Source: Halomonas sp. | GTDB taxonomy: Bacteria; Pseudomonadota; Gammaproteobacteria; Pseudomonadales; Halomonadaceae | Assembly: GCA_007116835.1 (NCBI GenBank) | Contig: SKHS01000088.1 | Location: 1 to 5,223 of the forward strand | Reading direction: 5' to 3' | Length of the DNA stretch: 5,223 bases | Shown: positions 1 through 5,223 of the stretch, piece after piece | Numbering within the stretch: position 1 is the first letter of the stretch | How the letters are laid out: the number at the start of each line of letters is the position of its first letter | Notes under the pieces: generated by a model | Told to the model about the DNA's origin: nothing | The model's database searches: none | The model's input: the letters and a program-made list of their open reading frames with translations, nothing else | Program-made: the position numbers and the translations under genes

Positions 1-122
1 AGGAAAACGCGGGCAAGCTGCTCGCCACCGGCTACTCCTGCCGTAGCCAGGTGAAACGCTACTCAGCACAAACCTTACCCCACCCGCTTCAGGCGTTGTT
101 GGTATGCTTGCGTAGCCGTTAG
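1..122 (+). CDS. C-terminal end of a FAD- and Fe-S-binding oxidoreductase (YdiJ-like), partial
   Basis: Only the last 39 codons are in the window, read in frame from base 3 and ending at TAG (120-122). The tail contains GYSCRSQVKR followed by a HPLQALL segment. I recognise this pattern from the C-terminus of large FAD-binding/(Fe-S)-binding dehydrogenases such as E. coli YdiJ, a D-2-hydroxyglutarate dehydrogenase that also resembles D-lactate dehydrogenase and glycolate oxidase proteins. The cysteine in GYSC would belong to the C-terminal cysteine-rich electron-transfer domain. After HPLQALL the protein ends quickly with a short basic tail that holds one more Cys. The gene converges on the minus-strand genes and shares the terminator at 142-185 with them. 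With so little sequence, another CCG-domain oxidoreductase cannot be excluded. The coding frame is more certain than the exact function. Confidence 0.6.
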   Translation, partial: ENAGKLLATGYSCRSQVKRYSAQTLPHPLQALLVCLRSR

Positions 123-141
123 CACACAACAAACTGCTAGT

Positions 142-185
142 AATGAAAAAAGGGCTTACACGCGGTGTAAGCCCTTTTTTTCATT
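142..185. terminator. Bidirectional Rho-independent terminator between convergent genes
   Basis: The core is a perfect 10-bp stem, GGGCTTACAC (152-161) with GTGTAAGCCC (165-174), around a 3-nt GCG loop. Six A's precede the stem and seven T's follow it, so each strand shows a GC-rich hairpin followed by a U tract. The pairing continues through the A/T runs and an outer AATG/CATT, giving arms of about 20 bp with a single bulged T. It lies 19 nt after the stop of the plus-strand gene and 35 nt after the stop of the minus-strand exported-protein gene, so it can end both transcripts. Confidence 0.95.
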
Positions 186-220
186 TGGTCTTTCAATGAA
201 CCTGGCAATCGCCAGATGCG

Positions 221-784
221 TTACTCCGTGAAAGGCAACGATGAATGGTGCAATACGATACGCAGCTCGCCCTCATCGTCTAGCTGGTAACCCCAGGTTT
301 TATCAACCATCGTAGTGTTACCTTCGCTATCCAGGATAGACACGTTGCCCATGGTCATTGCTGTATCACCACTGATAAAAATCGCTGCGTTATCAATGGT
401 AACTTCCTGCCAGCCTTTTAGCGCAAAGCCGCTGTCGCTGGGGAACTCATCACTATGACCCACAAAGTAAGCTAGCGCGCCTTCAGGGGTAGTACGGAAC
501 GTTTGTGGCGCGGCCGCTAGCGTTGGTTTAAAAAGCACGGGCCCCATGTCATACCCATAAGCACTCTCAATGACGGATTGAGCCAACTCACTAGCAGCTT
601 CTATACCGTCGTTTTCATACGTGTTTGCAATGTTGACCAGTGCTTCACCCCACGCCTGCTGCGCTGCTAACACCTGCTCTTCGGTAATATCGCCGCCTAA
701 ATGAGTGACGTTGTTAGCATTGGCTAGTGAAAACGCGCCTACGCTAAGGCCTAATACTGCGCTCGTAATAAGAGTCTTGAACAT
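221..784 (-). CDS. Small exported protein, probable NTF2/SnoaL-like fold, function unknown
   Basis: The protein has 187 residues when started at the ATG at 784. This start is chosen because GGAG lies 8 nt upstream (793-796) and because residues 1-23 form a classic signal peptide: a Lys near the start, a hydrophobic core, and an Ala-Asn-Ala cleavage site before Asn24. The mature part (about 164 residues, no cysteine) begins with a long acidic helix at about 34-76. It continues with GYDMGPVLFKP (77-87), a TFRTT..GALAYFVG stretch (95-109), and strand-like segments ending in LRIVLHHSSLPF (174-185). A helix followed by strands and a final His-rich strand suggests the NTF2/SnoaL or CaMKII-association-domain fold; this is inference from pattern. 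It is probably periplasmic, or possibly secreted. I recall homologues labelled phosphoribosyl-AMP cyclohydrolase, but the HisI metal-binding Cys motifs are absent. It is the last gene of the minus-strand cluster, 143 nt after the response regulator gene, and could be its target. The protein call is firm; the role is unknown. Confidence 0.85.
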   Translation of the reverse strand: MFKTLITSAVLGLSVGAFSLANANNVTHLGGDITEEQVLAAQQAWGEALVNIANTYENDGIEAASELAQSVIESAYGYDMGPVLFKPTLAAAPQTFRTTPEGALAYFVGHSDEFPSDSGFALKGWQEVTIDNAAIFISGDTAMTMGNVSILDSEGNTTMVDKTWGYQLDDEGELRIVLHHSSLPFTE

Positions 785-927
785 GCTGGCATCTCCATCG
801 TGAATCACTAGAAAGTTACTAAAGCGAACACGTTTAATGTAAGCCAGCCAGGCTTTCATCCAGATCACCGCAGTATTAATAGCGAAGTAGCGTTTCATTA
901 AAACAAGGTGAATAGCGTTAACGGCTA
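785..927 (-). promoter_or_regulatory. Gap upstream of the exported-protein gene with short direct repeats; possible regulator target
   Basis: This 143-nt gap separates the response regulator stop from the start of the exported protein and is long for a tight operon. On the minus strand CGCTATT occurs at 917-911 and again at 884-878, 33 bp apart or about three helical turns. A shorter CGCTA copy sits between them at 892-888. Direct repeats in helical phase are the usual kind of target for OmpR/PhoB-type regulators. A loose promoter-like pair, TTGTTT (906-901) and CTATTA (882-877) with an 18-nt spacer, overlaps the repeats; it is too weak to call by itself. The regulatory role is inference. Confidence 0.3.
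793..796 (-). promoter_or_regulatory. Ribosome binding site that fixes the start of the exported protein
   Basis: On the minus strand GGAG lies 8 nt before the ATG at 784. The frame stays open back to a GTG at 931, so the start is otherwise ambiguous. This site and the signal peptide that begins exactly at the ATG decide for the shorter product. Confidence 0.8.
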
Positions 928-1641
928 TCACCCAGCCGTCGTATCATCTATACGGTAACCAAAGCCACGCTGGGTAGTAATCAGCGAATCACCTGAACCG
1001 TGAGCATCTAATTTACTGCGTAGCCGACGAATATAAACATTCACGATATTGGTTAACGGGTCTTCATGAGCTCCCCAGACGCTAGCCAGAATTCGCTCTC
1101 TGCTATAGAGCTTACCTGGTGTCGACATCAATAACTCCAGTATAGCCAGCTCTTTTGGGGTTAATTCGATACGCTGACCTGCTCGGGTCACACAACGCTG
1201 TTCTCGGTCTAGGCAGAGATCTCCCACCCATAGCACTTTGTCAAACACCACGTCATGGCCTTTGTAGCGACGTGTCAACGCACCGAGTCTCGCCAACAGT
1301 TCTTCAAATGCAAATGGCTTAACCAAATAGTCATCCGCTCCCGCCTCAAGCCCAGAGACACGATCCTCGATACTATCAAGCGCGGTAAGCATAAGCACAG
1401 GGAATGCAACCCCGGCCGTTCGCAGGTTCCGGCATACCTCTATCCCACCAATATCAGGTAACAGTCGATCCAAAATCACCACTGGCTGTATATCAGCAGA
1501 CCGAGCACATTGAATAATGTGCAGCAGCGCGGTTTGCCCTTCGCTAAACGCATCCACACGATGCCCTTCTGCCATTAAGCCGCGGCTTAGGAAGTCACGA
1601 ATACGAGGGTCATCCTCAACCAAAATAATGTGCATCGTCAT
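928..1641 (-). CDS. Two-component response regulator, OmpR/PhoB family
   Basis: This 237-residue cytoplasmic transcription factor has the usual length for the family. The receiver domain spans about residues 3-122. It has the acidic pair D10/D11, phospho-acceptor D58 (in VVILD), the switch Thr T86 (in LMLTA) and the invariant K108-P109. A winged-helix DNA-binding domain covers about 138-232, with the family patterns ELTPKELAILELL (159-171), the recognition-helix region NIVNVYIRRLRSKL (198-211) and TQRGFGYRI (223-231). All key residues are intact, so it should be phosphorylated by the kinase encoded 34 nt upstream. The loop before D58 (about residues 42-53) looks a few residues longer than usual. 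Two starts are possible: ATG at 1641, or ATG at 1635 with a weak GAG 8 nt before it; they differ by two residues. The stop TGA lies in an imperfect palindrome (909-930). The target genes are unknown; the downstream exported protein or its own operon are natural candidates. Confidence 0.95.
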   Translation of the reverse strand: MTMHIILVEDDPRIRDFLSRGLMAEGHRVDAFSEGQTALLHIIQCARSADIQPVVILDRLLPDIGGIEVCRNLRTAGVAFPVLMLTALDSIEDRVSGLEAGADDYLVKPFAFEELLARLGALTRRYKGHDVVFDKVLWVGDLCLDREQRCVTRAGQRIELTPKELAILELLMSTPGKLYSRERILASVWGAHEDPLTNIVNVYIRRLRSKLDAHGSGDSLITTQRGFGYRIDDTTAG

Positions 1642-1651
1642 TACTCATATA

Positions 1652-1677
1652 AGCGCTCGAGCAGTCAAAACAGCGCT
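1652..1677 (-). repeat. Paired AGCGCT elements between the kinase and regulator genes, possible small hairpin
   Basis: AGCGCT occurs at 1652-1657 and 1672-1677. Each copy is self-complementary, so the two can pair as a 6-bp GC-rich stem with a 14-nt loop that spans most of the 34-nt gap and overlaps the kinase stop codon. The loop side also contains the palindrome GCTCGAGC (1655-1662), which allows a competing fold. No U tract follows, so this is not a terminator. It could affect mRNA stability or translation of the regulator gene. A chance occurrence is quite possible. Confidence 0.3.
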
Positions 1678-3265
1678 ATGTTGCTATGCCTGCAGAGCGG
1701 GTGCTTGCTGTATGCACAGGTAGTTGAAGGCGAGCGACACATCCCCCTGTTGCTGGGGCTTCAAGACACAATTGTCCACCATGCAAGCGCGTTAATAGCA
1801 TAGCAATCGCTAACCCCACTCCCTGTCCATCTGGGCGATGATTGCGCGCTTGCACACCTCGATAACCACGCTCGAAAAGCCGCTGGGCGTCTTGGCCTTC
1901 CAAACCAATCCCTTGATCACCGATGCACAACTCCCACACCTTTTCACCTTGCTGTTCTTCAATGGTGGCCGTGATGGTGACCACCCCGCCGGGATGGGAG
2001 TATTGAACCGCGTTGTCTAACAAGATCCCATACATCTGCTGCAACCGCTGGGCATCGCCTAACACTGTTGCTGTCGCTAACGACTCACTATGCAGGGTTA
2101 TATGACGAAGCCTGCCTAACGTGGAAGCCTGACCTATCGCATCGCGGAGCACCGCGCTGGGGTCAAGGGGATGACGCTGCACCTGCCACTCTACGATGTC
2201 GCTCCTGGCCATCGTGAGCAAGTCGCTGATAACATCCGCCAGATGGGCGGCATCACTGGCAATACGCTGTAATGCCTGGCGGTACTCGGCTTCACTACGC
2301 TTGCTTCCTCGCAGCGTAATTTCGGCTTCTCCGCGAATCGACGTTGTCGGCGTACGCAGTTCATGACTGATGTCTTCAAGCAGTTGTTGGCGCTGATTCC
2401 CTAACTGCCGCAGACTAGCAAGCGCCTGCTCAAGTTCTCGGGTACGCAACTCAACCAAATCTTCCAGGTGTTGCTGGCGATCCTGCTCAGCCTGACGGTG
2501 CTGGCTCAACTCATCGGCCATCAGATTCATACGCGCCGCAACGCGTCCAAATTCATCGGGCATATTTTCATCTAGCCGATGCGTCAGCTCACCACGCTGA
2601 AACGCTTTTGCCCCCATTACGAGCTCATGCACAGGCCGCCGTAATGCACGCACGAAGTACCCAAATACCCCCATAATCGTGAGTGTGAGCGTAATGGTTG
2701 CTAATACGGCCCACATAATGAGCTGCTGCAGCGAGCGGTCTGCATCACTACGCTGTTGCGCAAGCAGCGTGCGTTCACGCGCCAGCGCGTCAGCCAGCAC
2801 CACCTGTAGGCTTTGCCCATCAACCTGCTCAAACTGTTCGGTCGCTAAGGTAGGCGATAGCGCTAAGGCTGTTGTTTCCAACGCTTGGAAAAGCTTGTCG
2901 AATGTCACCAGCGCCGCTCTGCGCTCTTCAATTAAGGCGGTCACTTGTTCATTCGTTTGTGTTGTGCGTTCAGCTAATCGATCGCTGTTGGTATGTAGTT
3001 GCTGTAAGTCAGAGCGCATTTCTTGAAGCAGGAAGTCACGTTGATCAAGGTCAGGGCTGGGGTTATTTTGGGCATCAACGAGCCATGTTCTCAGCCGGTT
3101 TTTAGCATCTGAAAAAGCCATAAAACCGGTATGTAAATCGCTGGAAAGGCGGCCAAGCTCTACTTTTTGCCGGGCACCATCTATTGCCCATATGGCGACA
3201 CCGCCCTGGATAAACGTAAGTAGCGTCAGTACCAGCAACGCAAATCCAAGGCGACGTTGGAACAT
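1676..3265 (-). CDS. Membrane sensor histidine kinase with a periplasmic helical sensor and HAMP domain
   Basis: This 529-residue inner-membrane kinase starts at the ATG at 3265, with AGGAA 8 nt upstream. A short basic N-terminus leads into membrane segment 1 (about 7-28). A periplasmic region (about 29-181) follows that is helix-rich, charged, free of cysteine and likely a four-helix bundle. Membrane segment 2 is at about 182-205, and a HAMP domain at about 206-257 carries the conserved P211 and E238. A Gln/Glu-rich coiled coil (about 258-297) leads to the H-box DISHELRTP with phosphorylated H301. The E302-x-x-T305 pattern predicts phosphatase activity as well. The ATPase domain has the N-box N418, G1 GDQGIGL (449-455), an F-box (463-470) and G2 GQGVGL (480-485). 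No PAS or GAF domain is seen. The partner is the response regulator encoded 34 nt downstream. The gene begins 86 nt after trpC. The signal it senses cannot be told from sequence. Confidence 0.95.
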   Translation of the reverse strand: MFQRRLGFALLVLTLLTFIQGGVAIWAIDGARQKVELGRLSSDLHTGFMAFSDAKNRLRTWLVDAQNNPSPDLDQRDFLLQEMRSDLQQLHTNSDRLAERTTQTNEQVTALIEERRAALVTFDKLFQALETTALALSPTLATEQFEQVDGQSLQVVLADALARERTLLAQQRSDADRSLQQLIMWAVLATITLTLTIMGVFGYFVRALRRPVHELVMGAKAFQRGELTHRLDENMPDEFGRVAARMNLMADELSQHRQAEQDRQQHLEDLVELRTRELEQALASLRQLGNQRQQLLEDISHELRTPTTSIRGEAEITLRGSKRSEAEYRQALQRIASDAAHLADVISDLLTMARSDIVEWQVQRHPLDPSAVLRDAIGQASTLGRLRHITLHSESLATATVLGDAQRLQQMYGILLDNAVQYSHPGGVVTITATIEEQQGEKVWELCIGDQGIGLEGQDAQRLFERGYRGVQARNHRPDGQGVGLAIAMLLTRLHGGQLCLEAPATGGCVARLQLPVHTASTRSAGIAT

Positions 3266-3304
3266 AGCGTCATTTCCTGAGATGAATTAACAAAGTGTCC
3301 AGAA

Positions 3305-3339
3305 AGTGGCATCAACGCTTATCAAATGCTGACACCACT
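3305..3339 (-). promoter_or_regulatory. Intercistronic RNA hairpin between trpC and the kinase gene
   Basis: In the minus-strand transcript AGUGGUGUCA (3339-3330) pairs with UGAUGCCACU (3314-3305), giving a 10-bp stem around a 15-nt loop. It begins 12 nt after the trpC stop. Two of the pairs are G-U wobbles; in plus-strand RNA the same positions are A-C mismatches, so the fold favours the trpC-to-kinase direction. Only about three U's follow the stem, so it would be a weak terminator at best. It may instead reduce read-through or protect the trp mRNA 3' end. A loose promoter-like pair also lies here: TTGATG (3315-3310) and GTTAAT (3291-3286) with an 18-nt spacer, which could serve the kinase gene. 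Confidence 0.4.
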
Positions 3340-3351
3340 GCGGTCATCTCG

Positions 3352-4155
3352 TTAAAAAAACAAGTTTTTCAGTGCCTGCCCCGGATCCTCTTCACGCATG
3401 AAGGCTTCACCGACGAGGAAACCATTCACGTCATGGTCACGCATCAGTTCCACGTCATCGCGAGTTTGGATGCCGGATTCCGTGATGACCGTGACACTTT
3501 CGGGAATACGCGGAAGAAGGTCCAGCGTAGTGTTAAGGCTAGTCTCGAAAGTATGCAGGTTGCGGTTGTTGATACCTACCAGTTTCAGATCCAATGCCAG
3601 AGCCCGCTCTAGCTCGACAGCGTCGTGTACTTCTACGAGCACATCCATACCTAGCGCATTCGCTTGCTGGTGCAAGTCGCGCAGCTGGGCGTCGTCTAGG
3701 GCAGCGACAATCAGCAAAACACAGTCTGCGCCGATGGCACGCGCCTCGGTTACCTGGTAGCCATGGGTAATAAAATCTTTACGAATCACGGGCAGGTCGC
3801 ACGCATCGCGGGCGGCGATCAGAAAGTCTTCATGGCCCTGAAAAAAGTCTGCATCGGTCAATACGGATAGGCATGCTGCGCCGCCTTCGGCATAGCTTTT
3901 GGCGATATCCGCAGGATGAAAGTCTGCACGCATTACGCCTTTAGAAGGCGACGCTTTTTTAATTTCAGCGATGACTGCTGCGTCGCCTGCGATAATGCGG
4001 GCATTCAGCGCGTCGATAAAACCACGGGGTGCACTCTGCTTTTCAGCCAGCGCCAGCAGGTCTGCCTCGGTTACCGCCTGCAGGCGCTCTGCGACTTCTT
4101 CGTCCTTTCGGGCCAAAATGCGCGTTAAAATAGTTGGCGTTGCCTGGTCAGTCAT
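3352..4155 (-). CDS. trpC: Indole-3-glycerol phosphate synthase
   Basis: TrpC closes the indole ring, turning 1-(2-carboxyphenylamino)-1-deoxyribulose 5-phosphate into indole-3-glycerol phosphate with loss of CO2 and water. It is a cytosolic TIM-barrel enzyme. The 267 residues match the monofunctional form, with no TrpF domain fused. An N-terminal helical extension (about 8-50, beginning LTRILARKDEEV) precedes the barrel. Catalytic residues known for the family are present: E64 and K66 in AEIKKASPSKG, K126 in IRKDF, E175 in VLVEVH, N196 in GINNRNL, and E226-S227 in ITESG. The start ATG at 4155 is 7 nt after the trpD stop and uses an AAGGA site inside the end of trpD, so the two genes are translationally linked. 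The gene ends in a run of seven T's on the coding strand (two Phe codons plus the first base of TAA), which is coding sequence and not a terminator. Confidence 0.98.
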   Translation of the reverse strand: MTDQATPTILTRILARKDEEVAERLQAVTEADLLALAEKQSAPRGFIDALNARIIAGDAAVIAEIKKASPSKGVMRADFHPADIAKSYAEGGAACLSVLTDADFFQGHEDFLIAARDACDLPVIRKDFITHGYQVTEARAIGADCVLLIVAALDDAQLRDLHQQANALGMDVLVEVHDAVELERALALDLKLVGINNRNLHTFETSLNTTLDLLPRIPESVTVITESGIQTRDDVELMRDHDVNGFLVGEAFMREEDPGQALKNLFF

Positions 4156-4162
4156 TGGATTT

Positions 4163-5182
4163 TTATCCTTTAAAGACGCTAGTAAAGTGCGAAAGCTCTT
4201 TTAGCTTTTCAAGCGGCAGCTTGGAGGCCTGTGCATCTTGAGCCACCATTACGCCCTCTTTTAAGCTGTCGGCTACACCCGCGCAGTAAAGCGCTGCCCC
4301 AGCATTAAGTGCCACTATATCCGCCGCCGGGCCTTCGCCGCTAAGCGAGTCTTTCACTAACCGTAGGCTATCTTCGGCACTGGTCGCTTTGAGTGGTGTC
4401 AGGCTTTGGCGCTCAATACCCAACTCTTCTGGGGTAATGGTGTACTCAGTAATGTCGCCCTCTTTCAGTTCAGCCACCCGCGTGGGTGCAGCCAACGAAA
4501 TTTCATCTAACCCATCTTCAGAGTGCACCACCAGCACGTGGCGACTGCCAAGCTTTCGGAGCACTTCCGCCATTAACGGCACTAGCTCAAGCGAGTACAC
4601 GCCCAGCACTTGATTAGGTGCACCGGCAGGATTAGTTAAAGGGCCAAGGATGTTAAACAGCGTGCGCACGCCCATCTCTCGGCGCGGGCCAATGGCGTAA
4701 CGCATGGCCGGGTGATGGTTGGGGGCAAACATAAAGCCCACGCCGACCTGCTCAATACAGCGCGCTACCTGCTCAGGTTTGAGATCAAGGTAAATACCGG
4801 CGATATCGAAAAGGTCTGCACTGCCTGAGGATGAAGAAACGCTGCGGTTACCATGCTTAGCCACATGAGCGCCCCCAGCGGCCGCCACAAAGCTAGCCGC
4901 CGTAGAAACGTTAAACAGGTTCGCACCATCACCGCCGGTACCGACAATATCTACTACGTTATCGGTATGTAGCTCTACCCGCTTCATTAGCTCGCGCATA
5001 ACTTGGGCCGCCGCGCTAATTTCCTCGGCGCTCTCACCTTTCATGGCCAGCCCCACCAGCAGGCCACCAATTTGCGCATCGGAGGCTTCGCCGGTCATGA
5101 TCTGGCGCATTAGCGCGTGCATTGCATCGAAAGAGAGGTCTTCGCGGCGCATTACCGCATTAATTGCATCTCGCATTTGCAT
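4163..5182 (-). CDS. trpD: Anthranilate phosphoribosyltransferase
   Basis: TrpD transfers the phosphoribosyl group of PRPP to anthranilate, the second step after chorismate in tryptophan synthesis. It is a cytosolic enzyme, usually a homodimer. The 339 residues are full length for the stand-alone form. A helical N-terminal domain (about 1-70) has the usual MTGEASDAQIGGLLVGLAMKG-type segment at 29-49. PRPP and metal sites follow: GTGGDG (81-86), NVSTAA (91-96), KHGNRSVSS (109-117), R168 with GVRTLFNILGPLTNP (171-185), and the metal-binding D226-E227 in DGLDE. The start is the ATG at 5182, with AGGGG about 11 nt upstream; an ATG two codons later is further from that site. Only 41 nt remain upstream, too few to show trpG. 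In that stretch one frame has a tandem TAA-TAG (5221-5216), which might be the end of the previous gene. trpC follows directly. Confidence 0.98.
   Translation of the reverse strand: MQMRDAINAVMRREDLSFDAMHALMRQIMTGEASDAQIGGLLVGLAMKGESAEEISAAAQVMRELMKRVELHTDNVVDIVGTGGDGANLFNVSTAASFVAAAGGAHVAKHGNRSVSSSSGSADLFDIAGIYLDLKPEQVARCIEQVGVGFMFAPNHHPAMRYAIGPRREMGVRTLFNILGPLTNPAGAPNQVLGVYSLELVPLMAEVLRKLGSRHVLVVHSEDGLDEISLAAPTRVAELKEGDITEYTITPEELGIERQSLTPLKATSAEDSLRLVKDSLSGEGPAADIVALNAGAALYCAGVADSLKEGVMVAQDAQASKLPLEKLKELSHFTSVFKG
4166..4171 (-). promoter_or_regulatory. trpC ribosome binding site inside the end of trpD
   Basis: AAAGGA on the minus strand forms the last two sense codons of trpD (Lys338, Gly339) and lies 10 nt before the trpC ATG at 4155. 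Ribosomes finishing trpD therefore pass over the trpC initiation site, which supports coupled translation of the two enzymes. Confidence 0.75.
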
Positions 5183-5223
5183 GAACAGAAAAGCCCCTAA
5201 AGCGTATAAATTTGGCTATTAGC

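Noticed and set aside
202..215. A small hairpin, CTGGC-AATC-GCCAG, just after the exported-protein stop
   Set aside because: It has only five base pairs with no U tract, and the strong terminator at 142-185 explains transcript ending.
221..784. Calling this gene hisI (phosphoribosyl-AMP cyclohydrolase)
   Set aside because: The mature protein has no cysteine and no HisI-like acidic metal motif, and it carries a signal peptide.
785..931. A 49-codon in-frame N-terminal extension of the exported protein, from a GTG at 931 that overlaps the regulator TGA by 4 nt
   Set aside because: The GTGA overlap looks like translational coupling, but no ribosome binding site precedes the GTG, and the extension would bury the signal peptide. 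The ATG at 784 has GGAG at good spacing and begins the signal peptide exactly.
2191..2379. A short minus-strand open frame inside the kinase gene
   Set aside because: It lies in another frame of the kinase H-box region, has no independent support, and is explained by the kinase coding sequence.
3352..3360. The T run at the 3' end of trpC as a terminator U tract
   Set aside because: It encodes the last two Phe codons and the start of the stop codon, and no stable hairpin was seen just before it.
1255..4613. Several plus-strand open frames of 60-120 codons opposite the regulator, kinase, trpC and trpD genes
   Set aside because: They are antisense shadows of well-supported minus-strand genes. 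Their translations are low-complexity or lack recognisable domains, and no convincing start sites were seen.
5183..5223. The possible end of trpG, or a trp promoter, at the right edge
   Set aside because: A tandem TAA-TAG and AT-rich stretches are present, but 41 nt is too short to choose between a trpG tail, a spacer and a promoter.
1..5223. Mobile elements, CRISPR arrays, tRNA or rRNA genes, phage or defence genes
   Set aside because: No transposase, regularly spaced repeats, cloverleaf-like sequence or defence-type domain was found. Gene density and coding style are even across the window.

Overview
The window looks like ordinary chromosome of a moderately GC-rich gammaproteobacterium. 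Protein style and gene content fit a Halomonas/Vreelandella-type marine or halophilic bacterium; this is inference, since no marker gene is present. Five complete genes lie on the minus strand, transcribed right to left: trpD, trpC, a membrane histidine kinase, an OmpR/PhoB-type response regulator, and a small exported protein. The left edge carries the 3' end of a plus-strand gene that converges on them. No tRNA, rRNA, CRISPR array, insertion sequence or phage gene was seen.

Right part (about 3352-5182): trpD and trpC encode two consecutive enzymes of tryptophan synthesis. They are 7 nt apart, and the trpC ribosome binding site lies in the last codons of trpD, so they are almost certainly one transcript. 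The start of the operon (trpE/trpG) would lie beyond the right edge.

Middle part (928-3351): 86 nt after trpC a two-component system begins. The kinase has a periplasmic, mostly helical sensor of about 150 residues, a HAMP linker and intact catalytic motifs. The regulator follows after 34 nt and has an intact receiver and winged-helix output domain. No strong terminator separates trpC from the kinase. A hairpin in that gap pairs completely only in the minus-strand RNA, so read-through from trp is possible.

Left part (1-927): a 143-nt gap containing short direct repeats precedes a 187-residue exported protein with a clear signal peptide and a probable NTF2/SnoaL-like fold. A very strong bidirectional terminator then separates it from the tail of a convergent FAD/Fe-S oxidoreductase gene (YdiJ-like).

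The least understood unit is the kinase - regulator - exported protein trio. One reading is that the exported protein is an output or an accessory sensor of the two-component system. This rests on gene order and on repeats in the gap, not on direct evidence. Nothing here clearly amounts to a new kind of system.
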